Of a DNA stretch of 64,000 bases, positions 41,844-50,925 are shown one piece after another; the stretch's first letter is position 1, and each line of letters starts with the position of its first letter. Below the pieces are notes generated by a model that had not been told where the DNA came from, did not search any database, and was given only the letters and a program-made list of their open reading frames with translations. Source of the stretch: Riemerella anatipestifer_F (GTDB lineage Bacteria; Bacteroidota; Bacteroidia; Flavobacteriales; Weeksellaceae); assembly GCF_037861325.1 (NCBI RefSeq), contig NZ_JAFELW010000004.1; one strand, given 5' to 3'. The position numbers and the translations under genes were made by a program.

Positions 41844-41913
41844 TGCATTGGCAGGAATTGAACCCGCAATATCAGACTATATAATTTTATAGTGTGCTCG
41901 CCCCCAATTGCGA
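41844..41913 (-). ncRNA. tRNA-like fold, probably a decayed tRNA
   Basis: On the minus strand: a D-arm-like hairpin TCGC-AATTGGGG-GCGA (41898-41913), a long anticodon-like hairpin (CACACTATA with TATAGTCTG, one C-C mismatch, loop AAATTA), a 5-base variable segment ATATT and a perfect T-arm GCGGG-TTCAATT-CCTGC (41851-41867) with the conserved TTCAA loop. The bases after the T-arm (CAATGCA) have no complementary 5' acceptor strand, and the anticodon arm is too long. It is not a working tRNA as it stands. Confidence 0.35.
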
Positions 41914-41975
41914 TTATCAAAAAATATACAAAACCCTCCTCTAAAAATCTCTTTTTCCTTCCAAACATTCTCCCT

Positions 41976-42090
41976 GCGTGAGGGATAGAGGCGGTATCCT
42001 TTTTCTGAGGAGGAACGACGAGGAAAAAGATATAGCCGAAAGCCCGACGGCGTGGCCTTTGTTCGTGGGCACTAGGAAGCCGGCACGCAC
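41976..42090 (-). repeat. Dispersed repeat, copy B (about 115 bp, inverted)
   Basis: Reverse-strand copy of the repeat at 7720-7827. The 62-base core (41983-42044) differs from copy A by one substitution and two one-base indels. The outer part has diverged: it begins GTGCGTGCCGG and includes GGCCACGCCGTCGGGC before the core. It is intergenic and lies 105 bases upstream of hsdM. Confidence 0.85.
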
Positions 42091-42158
42091 AAATGATTTT
42101 TCCGAACTTTATCACGATTGTTTTTGGGGCTGAAATGGTCTTTTTGGAGATTAAATTG

Positions 42159-42166
42159 TACCTTTG
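42159..42166 (+). promoter_or_regulatory. Promoter -7 box of the hsdMSR operon
   Basis: TACCTTTG matches TAnnTTTG and lies 28 bases before the hsdM ATG at 42195. Confidence 0.5.
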
Positions 42167-42194
42167 TAAAACTTGAAAAATAGACACTTTTGAT

Positions 42195-43742
42195 ATGATT
42201 ACAGGCGAACTTAAATCTCAAATAGATAAAATCTGGAACGATTTCTGGACGGGCGGTATTTCTAATCCGCTTACGGTGATAGAGCAGTTTACTTACCTTA
42301 TTTTCTTAAAGCAACTAGATGATAAACAGACTACTATAGAGGAAGAAAAAACACTGTTTGGAGCAAGTAACCACAAAGATATATATACCTCTGTGCAAAA
42401 CGAACTGAGATGGAGCTTTTTTAAAGATAAAGACCCAGAGGTGATGTTTGATATTTTTACGAAGCCTAATCCTGAGATAGATAACCTCACGGCTTTTGAT
42501 TTTATGAAGACTTTGGGAGCAGTTGGAGGCAAGTTTTCGGAGTATATGAAAGGGGCGACTTTTATGATTCCTACGCCAAATTTGCTCGACCGTGTGGTGC
42601 AACAGATTGATAAACTACCGCTAAACAAACGCGACACGAAAGGAGATTTGTACGAGTATATGCTGAGTAAAATTGCGGAGGCAGGTACTAATGGACAGTT
42701 CCGTACGCCAAGGCATATCATTAGGATGATGGTGGAGCTGATGCAACCACAACAAGAGGATACCGTCTGCGACCCTGCGATGGGAACGGCTGGTTTTCTG
42801 GTGGCTACGGGCGAATATCTGCACGAGAGGCATCAAGATTGGTTTTTGGATAAAACATTTCGGAGACATTTTAGTGAAGATATGTTTCATGGGATTGAGA
42901 TTGACCCTTCTATGATGCGTATTGCTTCTATGAATTTGCAGTTGCACGGCATTGAGTCGCCAAATATCACAGGGGGTAGTGCGTTGGCGGAGAGTAATGC
43001 AATTACAGGAAAATATTCATTGATTTTGGCGAATCCACCATTTAAGGGGGCGTTGAATTATGATGAGGTGGAGAGCAGTTTGTTACAAGTAACGAAAACG
43101 AAAAAAACGGAGTTGCTCTTTTTGTCGTTGATTTTGCGTATGCTAAAATTGGGCGGTAGAGCGGCAGTGATTGTGCCTGACGGAGTGTTGTTTGGTAATA
43201 GTACGGCTCATAAAAATATCCGTAAAGAGCTGATAGAAAATCATCAGTTGCAAGGGGTGATTTCTATGCCGAGTGGGGTGTTTAAGCCTTATGCGGGAGT
43301 GAGTACAGCAATTTTGCTTTTTACCAAAACTAATACGGGTGGTACAGACCAAGTGTGGTTTTATGATATGACAGCTGATGGGTATAGTTTGGACGACAAG
43401 CGAACTGCAAAAATTACCAATGAGCAGTTGGAGGCGTGTTTTGATACGCCTGAAAAGATGATGAAGGAAGTCGCGGAGCATTGTGATATTCCACGAATTT
43501 TAACGGATTGGCGAAATATAGACAAGGTGGGCACCGACCGTACTCAAAAATCTTTTTTGGTACCCAAAGATGATATTGTGGCAAACGATTATGACCTTAG
43601 TATCAACCGATACAAGGAAATTGTTTATGAAACGATTGCTTATGAAAAACCAAGCACCATCATTGCTCAAATCAAAGATTTGCAAACGCAAAGACAACAA
43701 GCGATGGAGGCGTTGAAAAAAATGTTAAATGATAAGATGTAA
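42195..43742 (+). CDS. hsdM: Type I restriction-modification system, DNA methyltransferase subunit
   Basis: 515-residue N6-adenine methyltransferase subunit. A helical HsdM N-terminal domain (about 5-135, IDKIWNDFWTGGISNPLTVIEQFTYL) precedes the N6_Mtase domain. SAM is bound by VCDPAMGTAGFLVATGEYL (about 191-209), and the catalytic motif is LILANPPFKGAL (NPPF, about 281). VPDGVLFGNSTAHKNIRKEL and GVFKPYAGVSTAILLFTK follow. With HsdS it methylates the recognition sequence; with HsdR it forms the restriction complex. It is the first gene of the locus and its stop overlaps an alternative hsdS start, so the genes are coupled. Confidence 0.95.
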   Translation: MITGELKSQIDKIWNDFWTGGISNPLTVIEQFTYLIFLKQLDDKQTTIEEEKTLFGASNHKDIYTSVQNELRWSFFKDKDPEVMFDIFTKPNPEIDNLTAFDFMKTLGAVGGKFSEYMKGATFMIPTPNLLDRVVQQIDKLPLNKRDTKGDLYEYMLSKIAEAGTNGQFRTPRHIIRMMVELMQPQQEDTVCDPAMGTAGFLVATGEYLHERHQDWFLDKTFRRHFSEDMFHGIEIDPSMMRIASMNLQLHGIESPNITGGSALAESNAITGKYSLILANPPFKGALNYDEVESSLLQVTKTKKTELLFLSLILRMLKLGGRAAVIVPDGVLFGNSTAHKNIRKELIENHQLQGVISMPSGVFKPYAGVSTAILLFTKTNTGGTDQVWFYDMTADGYSLDDKRTAKITNEQLEACFDTPEKMMKEVAEHCDIPRILTDWRNIDKVGTDRTQKSFLVPKDDIVANDYDLSINRYKEIVYETIAYEKPSTIIAQIKDLQTQRQQAMEALKKMLNDKM

Positions 43743-43746
43743 GGGG

Positions 43747-44895
43747 ATGGAGAGAGTGAAATTAGAGGAGCTTTGTGAGATGAAAAGTGGAGGTACGCCA
43801 AGAAGAAGTAATGCTGAATATTACGGAGGGGATATCCCTTGGTGTAAAATATCTGATATAGATAAAGCTGTAAATGGATATATTTATGATACTGAGGAAA
43901 AGATTACAGAAGAGGGGTTGAAAAATATTAGAAATAGGGTATTTAAGAAAGATACTCTTCTTTTGGCTATGTATGGCTCGGTTGGAAAGACAGCTTTTAT
44001 ATCCAAAGAAATGTCCACCAACCAAGCAATTCTTGGAATTAATGTTATAGATAAAAATAGATTAGATGTTAGATATTTAAAAATATGGTTTGATAATATC
44101 AAAGAGCAGCTTTTAAATAGAGCTGTTGGGGGAACACTACAAAACATATCTTTAGGTATTGTTAAAGACCTTGAAATCCCTCTACCACCATTAGAAGAAC
44201 AAAAAACCATTGCTGAAAAATTAGACCACGCTCAAAAAATTATTAATTTAAACGAGGCAGAAGTGGCTCGCTATGATGAATTGACTCAAGCGCTTTTTAT
44301 CGATATGTTTGGAGACCCTGTCCAAAATCCTAAGGGGTGGGAAGTGAAAAAGTTGGGGGATTTTGGGGATTGGAAAGCGGGTGGAACACCATCAAGAAAA
44401 ATAAAAAATTATTTCAAAGGTAATATTCCTTGGGTTTCTTCAGGTGAACTTAATGCTAAATATATATCTTCTTCAAATGAGCATATCTCAAAAGAGGCAT
44501 TAGAGAATAGTTCAGCAAAGCTTATTGCGACAGGAAGCCTATTGTTAGGAATGTACGATACGGCAGCGTTAAAATCAAGTATTAACACAATAGAATTAAC
44601 CTGTAATCAAGCAATAGCATTTTCAAAATTAAAAAATATAAATACAATTTTTGTTTATCACTCCATTCAATATGGAAAAGAACATTTTAAAAAAAATCAA
44701 AGGGGGGTTCGTCAAAAAAATATGAACCTAAGTATGATAAAAAACTTAGAGATTCCTATTCCCCCCATCACCCTTCAAAACGAATTTGCTAAGCGTATAG
44801 AGCAAATAGAAATCTTGAAAAATCAAGCACAACAGGAGTTAAAGCAAAGTAAAAATTTGTTTCAGTCTTTGTTGCAAGAAAGTTTTAAGGGGTAA
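43747..44895 (+). CDS. hsdS: Type I restriction-modification system, specificity subunit
   Basis: 382-residue subunit that determines the DNA target. Two target-recognition domains are visible: TRD1 (about 1-150, starting VKLEELCEMKSGGTPRRSN) and TRD2 (about 195-340, starting VKKLGDFGDWKAGGTPSRK). They are separated by a conserved helix (LPPLEEQKTIAEKLDHAQKIINLNEAE, about 157-183) and followed by a matching C-terminal helix. Each TRD should read one half of a bipartite site; the sequence read cannot be deduced here. The ATG at 43747 (MERVKLEE) starts at the family N-terminus. An upstream ATG at 43729 would overlap hsdM by 14 bases. Confidence 0.93.
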   Translation: MERVKLEELCEMKSGGTPRRSNAEYYGGDIPWCKISDIDKAVNGYIYDTEEKITEEGLKNIRNRVFKKDTLLLAMYGSVGKTAFISKEMSTNQAILGINVIDKNRLDVRYLKIWFDNIKEQLLNRAVGGTLQNISLGIVKDLEIPLPPLEEQKTIAEKLDHAQKIINLNEAEVARYDELTQALFIDMFGDPVQNPKGWEVKKLGDFGDWKAGGTPSRKIKNYFKGNIPWVSSGELNAKYISSSNEHISKEALENSSAKLIATGSLLLGMYDTAALKSSINTIELTCNQAIAFSKLKNINTIFVYHSIQYGKEHFKKNQRGVRQKNMNLSMIKNLEIPIPPITLQNEFAKRIEQIEILKNQAQQELKQSKNLFQSLLQESFKG

Positions 44896-45031
44896 ATAAG
44901 TGAGAGATTTAATATATTTAGGAGAAGTTATTTTTAACATCAAGGATATAAAATGACGTGGTAATAGTCAATAATTTTGAAAAAAAGATTATTTTTGAAA
45001 CTCCCTTAGACTGGGAGAAAGATATATAACC
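44896..45031 (+). other. Gap between hsdS and hsdR
   Basis: 136 bases, AT-rich, with no frame of any length. It contains CTCCCTTAGACTGGGAG (44999-45020 region), a small inverted repeat just before hsdR that might affect its expression. Confidence 0.4.
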
Positions 45032-48000
45032 ATGAACACCAACTTTGCTTTTCTAAAAAACGAATTTAAAGATCTCTATGAGCATAGTAAAAGTGCGGAG
45101 CAAAACACCTTTACTCAGCCTAGATTTTGTTTAATTTCTTGTCGCATTACGCTAGAGAAAGCAATGCATTGGCTTTATGATAACGATGAGGATTTGCACT
45201 TGCCTTACCAAAAGAATTTGGCAGCACTCATGTATGCAGACGATTTTAAAAACATCGTAAAGCCCTCTATGTTTAGAGAGCTGGTGTACATCCAAAAAAT
45301 AGGCAATAGGGCGGCACATGGCGAAAAAGTAACCGCAATGGAAGCCTTACAAGGGCTGAAGAATTTGTTTCGTTTTCTTTCTTGGGTTAGCAAATATTAT
45401 AGCCAAGAAGACCCAGAAATTCCACCTTTTGAGGAACGCTACATCCCTTACGATACACCTAGAGAAACGGAAGCCCAAGTTATACAAGATTTAGAGAATA
45501 AAAGTCGAGCAGTCTTAGAAAAAGAGGAAGCCCTAATAAAAGAACGCCAACTGCTAGAGCAAGAAAGGGAAGACCTAAGGAAAGAGCGAGAGGCTTATCT
45601 AAAACTGATGACCGAGCGTAAGCAGGAAAGAACCGAAACTTACCAGAATGTGGAGGCGGTACCAGAACTTACTTCCGAAAAAGAGACTCGCCGTTTGCTT
45701 ATAGACCTTATGCTGAAAGAAGCAGGTTGGGGAAATTTACAAAAGGGCATCAATACCGAATATCCTGTGGAGGGGATGCCTGCTAGTACCAACCCATCGG
45801 GTAAGGGTTTTGTAGATTATGTCTTGTGGGATGATAACGGTAAACCATTGGTTGTGATAGAAGCGAAAAAAGCCAGCTACGATGCTGCCAACGGAAAACA
45901 CCAAGCCAGCCTTTACGCCGATGCTCTTGAAAGGAAATTTGGGCAACGCCCTCTTATTTTCTATACCAATGGTTATGAGGTCTATTTTTGGGATGATACT
46001 TTCTACACGCCACGCAGGGTGTATGGTTTCTTTAATAAAGAAGAATTACAAACCCTTATCAAACGAAGAAAGGAGCGTAGCGATATTCGTCAGTTTCAGA
46101 TAAATCAGAATATTGCAGGTCGCCCATATCAGCTCCAAGCCATTCAAAGAGTGGCAGAAACTTTGGTGGGAGAACACAGGGGCAACCTAAGAGGTAAAAG
46201 CCGAAAGGCACTCCTAGTAATGGCTACAGGAAGCGGAAAAACCCGTACTTCTGCCGCTATGGTAGATATGTTTACCAAGTGCAATTGGGCAAAACGGATT
46301 CTGTTTTTGGCAGATAGGAATGCATTGGTTACACAGGCAAAAAATGCTTTTAAGGAACATTTGCCACACCTTTCAGCCATAGATTTAACACAAGATAAAG
46401 ACGATGGTACGGCTCGTGTGGTATTTTCCACTTACCCTACCATGATGAACCGTATAGACCAGACTAAAAACGAAAACGAGCGTTTGTTCTCTATTGGGCA
46501 TTTTGATGTCATTATTATTGATGAAGCTCACCGTTCGGTTTATCAGAAATATCAAGCGATTTTTGATTATTTTGATGCCATACTTATTGGGCTCACAGCA
46601 ACGCCTAAAAAGGATATTGATAGAAATACCTATCAGCTTTTTGAGATAGAAGACGATAACCCAACCTTTGCTTACGAGCTAGATACCGCTGTGAAAGAAG
46701 GCTTTTTAGTACCACCTAAGGCTTTGTCTGTTCCTGTGAAATATGTGAGAGAAGGGATAAAATACAAAGAGCTAAACGAGAAAGATAAAGCAGAAATAGA
46801 AACTCTTTTTGGGCTAGATAGCGAAGAGAATGAAGATTTTGAAATTAGCAAAAATAAGATTAACTCATCACTTTTTAATACCGATACGGTGGATAAAGTA
46901 TTGTCCTACCTTATGGAGAAAGGGCTAAAGGTAGAGTCTGGTGATAAGCTAGGGAAAACTATTATTTTCGCTAAAAATCATAATCACGCTGTTTTTATAG
47001 AGGAACGATTTAATAAAATGTATCCTGAATACGGAGGAACTTTTCTGCGTGTGATTGATAACTACGAGGATAAAGCCCAAAATCTATTAGAGAATTTTTG
47101 TTTTGATAAAGGCGAAGAAAAAGACCCTCAAATTGCGGTTTCGGTGGATATGATGGATACAGGCGTAGATGCTCCAAGAGTACTGAATTTGGTCTTTTTT
47201 AAAGAAGTGAAATCCTTTGCTAAATTTTGGCAAATGATAGGGCGAGGTACTAGAAAATGTCCTGATATTTTTGGTAAAGACCAGCATAAAGAGTTTTTCT
47301 TAATCTTTGATATCTGTGGCAATTTTGAATATTTTGACGAATTTCCAGATGGTTATCAGCCTAGCCAAACCCAATCTTTGCAATCCCGATTATTTGAAAT
47401 ACAGCTAGATATTGTGTTTCACTTGCAACAACAGTCAGAGAAAACACCATCTACCTTGGCTTTAGAACAAGAGTATTTGCAACAGTTGCAAGCTAAGGTT
47501 CAGCAATTAGACGAACAGCGTTTTGAGGTAAGGAAGCATTGGGAAATGGTCCGAAAGTATAAAGAGGCTTCTGCTTGGGTTCAGCTATCTCGTTCGGCAC
47601 TGCTAGAGCTTTACGGTATAAGCCATCTAGTTTCCTATACCGAGGATAAAGATGAAATGGCTAAAAAGTTTGATTTATTGCTTTTTAATCTCAATTTAGC
47701 GTTGGTTACTTCGGACAAGAAACAAAAAAACTACATTGCCAATGTAATGAATTTTGGACAATTACTAGGCAAAAAACTTAATATCCCAATTGTAAAACAA
47801 AGAGAGGGAATTATAAAAGACATCCAAACGGATGCTTTTTGGCAGACGGTAGATTTGGCTAAAGTAGAGCAGATTCGTACCGAACTGAGAGAGGTGGTTA
47901 AAGTGCTTAAAGATGAGGATAAAGAAAAACCTATCTACACCACTATTGAAGACGAACTAAATGTGAATGAGGTAAGAGAAATGGATTTGCTAGAAAACTA

Positions 48001-48475
48001 CACTTCTCTACAAAGCTATAAAGACCGCGTGGAACATTTTATTAGGAAAAATAAGCACCATTTGGTTATTGATAAACTTTACAAAAACATTCCGATTACG
48101 CCTAGTGAACTAAAGTCTTTGGAGGATTTCTTGGTACATCAAAAATTCAATCTCAGCGATATAGAAAAAGAGTATGAAACGAAGTCTTTAGGGCTTTTCA
48201 TTCGTAAAGTTTTAGGGTTAGATATACAAGCAGCTAATGCCCACTTTGCTCAGTTTATACAAGAAGAAAATTTAACAGCCGACCAAATGTTGTTTGTAGA
48301 AAAAATCATTCATTACCTTAACAAAAACGGGATTTTAGATAAACAAATGCTAACCAAACCTCCGTTTAACGACCAGTACGACAATGGTATTTTAGGCGTT
48401 TTTGAGGAGAAAACACAGGTGATGAAAATTATAGGTTTGGTGGATGAAATCTCCAAAAATGCAGGAGTAGCATAA
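45032..48475 (+). CDS. hsdR: Type I restriction-modification system, endonuclease/translocase subunit
   Basis: 1147-residue ATP-dependent translocase and nuclease. Parts in order: a DUF4145-like N-terminal domain (about 1-125, FTQPRFCLISCRITLEKAM); a charged coiled coil (about 150-205); a PD-(D/E)XK nuclease with GFVDYVLW (Asp at about 261) and VVIEAKK (about 275-281); an SF2 helicase with Walker A MATGSGKTRTSA (about 397), DEAH (about 496), GLTATPKKD and QMIGRGTRKCP (about 733); and a C-terminal helical HsdR_C region that contacts HsdM. All catalytic motifs are present, so it should be functional. The DUF4145 N-terminus is common to this HsdR subtype. Confidence 0.95.
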   Translation: MNTNFAFLKNEFKDLYEHSKSAEQNTFTQPRFCLISCRITLEKAMHWLYDNDEDLHLPYQKNLAALMYADDFKNIVKPSMFRELVYIQKIGNRAAHGEKVTAMEALQGLKNLFRFLSWVSKYYSQEDPEIPPFEERYIPYDTPRETEAQVIQDLENKSRAVLEKEEALIKERQLLEQEREDLRKEREAYLKLMTERKQERTETYQNVEAVPELTSEKETRRLLIDLMLKEAGWGNLQKGINTEYPVEGMPASTNPSGKGFVDYVLWDDNGKPLVVIEAKKASYDAANGKHQASLYADALERKFGQRPLIFYTNGYEVYFWDDTFYTPRRVYGFFNKEELQTLIKRRKERSDIRQFQINQNIAGRPYQLQAIQRVAETLVGEHRGNLRGKSRKALLVMATGSGKTRTSAAMVDMFTKCNWAKRILFLADRNALVTQAKNAFKEHLPHLSAIDLTQDKDDGTARVVFSTYPTMMNRIDQTKNENERLFSIGHFDVIIIDEAHRSVYQKYQAIFDYFDAILIGLTATPKKDIDRNTYQLFEIEDDNPTFAYELDTAVKEGFLVPPKALSVPVKYVREGIKYKELNEKDKAEIETLFGLDSEENEDFEISKNKINSSLFNTDTVDKVLSYLMEKGLKVESGDKLGKTIIFAKNHNHAVFIEERFNKMYPEYGGTFLRVIDNYEDKAQNLLENFCFDKGEEKDPQIAVSVDMMDTGVDAPRVLNLVFFKEVKSFAKFWQMIGRGTRKCPDIFGKDQHKEFFLIFDICGNFEYFDEFPDGYQPSQTQSLQSRLFEIQLDIVFHLQQQSEKTPSTLALEQEYLQQLQAKVQQLDEQRFEVRKHWEMVRKYKEASAWVQLSRSALLELYGISHLVSYTEDKDEMAKKFDLLLFNLNLALVTSDKKQKNYIANVMNFGQLLGKKLNIPIVKQREGIIKDIQTDAFWQTVDLAKVEQIRTELREVVKVLKDEDKEKPIYTTIEDELNVNEVREMDLLENYTSLQSYKDRVEHFIRKNKHHLVIDKLYKNIPITPSELKSLEDFLVHQKFNLSDIEKEYETKSLGLFIRKVLGLDIQAANAHFAQFIQEENLTADQMLFVEKIIHYLNKNGILDKQMLTKPPFNDQYDNGILGVFEEKTQVMKIIGLVDEISKNAGVA

Positions 48476-48515
48476 GGAAATATTAGTAATTTAATCTGAA
48501 TAGGATGATTAAAAT

Positions 48516-48558
48516 TAAAGCTACCAACATCACCAAAGGTAGTGAATCGGTAGCTTTA
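48516..48558. terminator. Possible terminator between hsdR and the POT gene
   Basis: TAAAGCTACC (48516-48525) pairs with GGTAGCTTTA (48549-48558). The loop of 23 bases contains a second small ACC/GGT pairing. It lies between convergent stop codons. No long T-run follows, so its strength is doubtful. Confidence 0.4.
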
Positions 48559-48582
48559 GAATTTGTTTTCTGTGATTTGTTT

Positions 48583-50226
48583 TTACTCTTTCATTGCTTT
48601 GTTCAATTTTTTCAGTATTGATAAGCCAAGTAGAGTTGCTAGTAAAAGCAATACAAAATTTACTAAAAAGAAGTTAGCTTTGTTATCGTAGCTGTACCAC
48701 ATACTAGATAGCACTCCCGAAAGTTTGTTACCTATAGCTGTGGATAAGAAAAATCCGCCCATCATCAGAGCTGTAATTCTAGGAGGTGATAGTTTAGATA
48801 CTAAAGATAACCCCATAGGAGATAAACATAATTCACCAACCGTAATTACACCGTAAGCTGCTACGAGCCACATAGCAGAAACTTTTACTAAACCATTATC
48901 TCCTGCATATACTGCACCTACCATAACCAAACAACTAAGGGCAGAGATGAATAGCCCTAAAACTATTTTGGCTGGAGTTGTAGGTTCTTTCCCTTTCTTT
49001 CTGAGCATTACAAAAAATCCTACCACCACTGGTGTAAGCAAAATTACCCAAAATGGATTGATAGACTGAAATAGCTCTGTATTATAAAGGTAAACCTTAT
49101 CATTAGGGTTAGTCTCTAATTTTTGTTTTTGTACCTCATCTATATTTCTAAAATAGATATCCTTCCCTTGTTCTTTAAGAGGATTGCCGTCTGCATCTTT
49201 TACTGCCTGATATTGCTCGTCATACACAGGTACTTCTTGGGTTTTGTAGTCTTTAGTATCTACTAAATAGATGTCAGCCAAAGGTTTTTCTACAACAGAA
49301 GGCACACTTCTATCAGTGTAGTATTTTGCCCATCGCGTAAGTGCAGTTCCGTTTTGTTTAAACACAGCCCAAAACATTAGACTTACCGCAAATATCGCTA
49401 ACAGTGCACCAATAGGAGCTTTATCCTCCTTATTAGCTTTCACATAAAGAGAAACATAGAAGATAATTACAGGAATACACGCAAAAATAAACGCATCGGT
49501 ACTATCTGCTCCAAAGATATTCCCTGGAATAAACCAACCTAACACTCCCACTAAAATCGCAGGTAAAAATACTTTTGTGAGTATGGCACTAATCTTAGTA
49601 TCACCTTCCTGAACAGGTTTAAGAATATTAGCATTTAAAATATGCTTTCTACCCAGACTAAAGATAATAAGTCCCAAAAACATTCCTACTCCTGCGGTAA
49701 TAAAGGCCTCTCCCCAACCAAATTTATTCCTCATAAACGCCGCAATAATATTACAGACAAAAGCACCAATGTTTATTCCCATATAGAAAATATTGTATCC
49801 CGCATCTTTATTAGCTTTATAAGGTTCTTCCGAGTACAAATTACCAAGTAATGTAGAAATACTAGGTTTAAAAAAACCATTCCCAACAATAATAAGCCCC
49901 AATGAGGTATAAAACATCGGCATATCTTTAAAAACTCCTAAACCTATATAACCTAACCCCATAAGTAATCCTCCTATATAAACCGCCTTAATGTAACCTA
50001 GCAATCTATCCGCTAAAAAACCTCCAAGAAATGGTGTGAGATAGGTAAGAGCGATAAAAGTTCCAAATATATCATCAGCATTTTTATCATCAAAAGCGAG
50101 ACCTCCTGTCTCCGTAGGGTCAATCATATAAAGCACGAAAATACCCAAAATAAGATAATAACCAAACCTTTCCCACATTTCGGTGAAAAATAAAAAAGGT
50201 AGCCCTTTAGGATGTTTTGTTTTCAT
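48583..50226 (-). CDS. POT-family proton-dependent oligopeptide transporter
   Basis: 547-residue inner-membrane transporter of the PTR2/POT family that imports di- and tripeptides with protons. The family motifs are FTEMWERFGYYLILGIFVLYM (about 15-35, including ExxERFxYY) and GNGFFKPSISTLLGNLY (about 135-150). DAGYNIFYMGINIGAFVCN follows. A central extracytoplasmic insert (about 300-380) is longer than in E. coli DtpA, as in other Bacteroidota POTs. The ATG at 50226 is preferred to a TTG 10 codons upstream; a good promoter box lies 28 bases before it. It is a single-gene unit. Confidence 0.93.
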   Translation of the reverse strand: MKTKHPKGLPFLFFTEMWERFGYYLILGIFVLYMIDPTETGGLAFDDKNADDIFGTFIALTYLTPFLGGFLADRLLGYIKAVYIGGLLMGLGYIGLGVFKDMPMFYTSLGLIIVGNGFFKPSISTLLGNLYSEEPYKANKDAGYNIFYMGINIGAFVCNIIAAFMRNKFGWGEAFITAGVGMFLGLIIFSLGRKHILNANILKPVQEGDTKISAILTKVFLPAILVGVLGWFIPGNIFGADSTDAFIFACIPVIIFYVSLYVKANKEDKAPIGALLAIFAVSLMFWAVFKQNGTALTRWAKYYTDRSVPSVVEKPLADIYLVDTKDYKTQEVPVYDEQYQAVKDADGNPLKEQGKDIYFRNIDEVQKQKLETNPNDKVYLYNTELFQSINPFWVILLTPVVVGFFVMLRKKGKEPTTPAKIVLGLFISALSCLVMVGAVYAGDNGLVKVSAMWLVAAYGVITVGELCLSPMGLSLVSKLSPPRITALMMGGFFLSTAIGNKLSGVLSSMWYSYDNKANFFLVNFVLLLLATLLGLSILKKLNKAMKE

Positions 50227-50253
50227 AAAATTATCGTTTTGTTTAATAGGTAA

Positions 50254-50285
50254 CAAATATAGTTATTTTCTATAATAAAGTTCAA
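50254..50285 (-). promoter_or_regulatory. Promoter of the POT transporter gene
   Basis: TATATTTG (50254-50261) with TTG at 50283-50285, spacing 21 bases, on the minus strand. Both elements of the Bacteroidota promoter are present. Confidence 0.6.
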
Positions 50286-50364
50286 CCTAATAGAAACTAC
50301 AAAATAAATGCGATGTAGAAGAATCTACACCGCACATACTTACTTTAAAATTAAACTCTAACTT

Positions 50365-50925
50365 TTACTCTCCTAACGGAATGTTATAAGAGAATCCTGC
50401 TCCTATACTTCCTGTATCGAAAGCTTGATTACCAATCTTACCGTTATCTCCTGTAAATACCTTAGTATATTGGATAAAGAAGTTCCAATCTCTATTATGG
50501 TAACCAATTTCCGGTCTTAAGTAAAAACCACCATCAGGCATTGCTGTTGTATAGTTAGAAGCTACTTTATCATTACCTACGATAAATCCGTAACCTAAAT
50601 CAGCACCTCCATAAAAACCCGTTTTTTGTGGATACACTCTAAATAGAGCTGCAACAGGAACTACACCAAAATCATTATTTTTGATCCCTCCGTTGTCTTT
50701 AGCAAAAAAGTGGTTGTACCCTGTAGCTAAACCTAGTCCAAACCCTGGAGTCACTAAGTGCTGATAAGAGAGGTTACCTCCCAAGGTAGCAGAAGTATTA
50801 TCTCCTGTAGCTACACCAGCATTAAGACCTACTTTAATCATGTTCTTCATACTTTTAGTCTGAGCACCTGCTACTCCCGCTGCTAAAATACCAGCCAAAA
50901 GAAGTGTTTGTTTAATCATTTTCAT
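50365..50925 (-). CDS. Outer-membrane beta-barrel protein (OmpA/porin-like)
   Basis: 186 residues with a signal peptide (MKMIKQTLLLAGILAAGVAGAQ) and about eight beta strands: NMIKVGLNAGVATGD, ATLGGNLSYQHLVTPGFGLGLATGYNHFF, VVPVAALFRVYPQKTGFYGGADLGYGF, GGFYLRPEIGYHNRDWNFFIQYTKVF and a last strand IGAGFSYNIPLGE. It matches the small OMP_b-brl proteins frequent in Flavobacteria. I start at ATG 50925; another ATG lies 2 codons in. Single gene. Function unknown. Confidence 0.75.
   Translation of the reverse strand: MKMIKQTLLLAGILAAGVAGAQTKSMKNMIKVGLNAGVATGDNTSATLGGNLSYQHLVTPGFGLGLATGYNHFFAKDNGGIKNNDFGVVPVAALFRVYPQKTGFYGGADLGYGFIVGNDKVASNYTTAMPDGGFYLRPEIGYHNRDWNFFIQYTKVFTGDNGKIGNQAFDTGSIGAGFSYNIPLGE

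Larger units (their letters stand above)
41724..42194. other. Intergenic region with tRNA-like fold and repeat copy B
   Basis: 471 bases between the barrel gene (minus) and hsdM (plus). It holds the tRNA-like fold (41844-41913), the inverted repeat copy B (41976-42090) and a TACCTTTG box for hsdM. A minus-strand frame spanning it encodes the same RLYLFLVVPPQK-like peptide as repeat copy A, so I read it as a chance frame across non-coding DNA. Confidence 0.6.

Noticed and set aside
41786..42187. 133-codon minus-strand frame between the barrel gene and hsdM
   Set aside because: It runs through the tRNA-like fold, repeat copy B and the hsdM promoter. Composition is not protein-like and part of it mirrors the frame in copy A.
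43747..44895. Inverted repeats or a second hsdS copy that would allow specificity switching
   Set aside because: Only one hsdS is present and no recombinase gene or long inverted repeat lies nearby; the two TRD starts are alike only at the short conserved motif.
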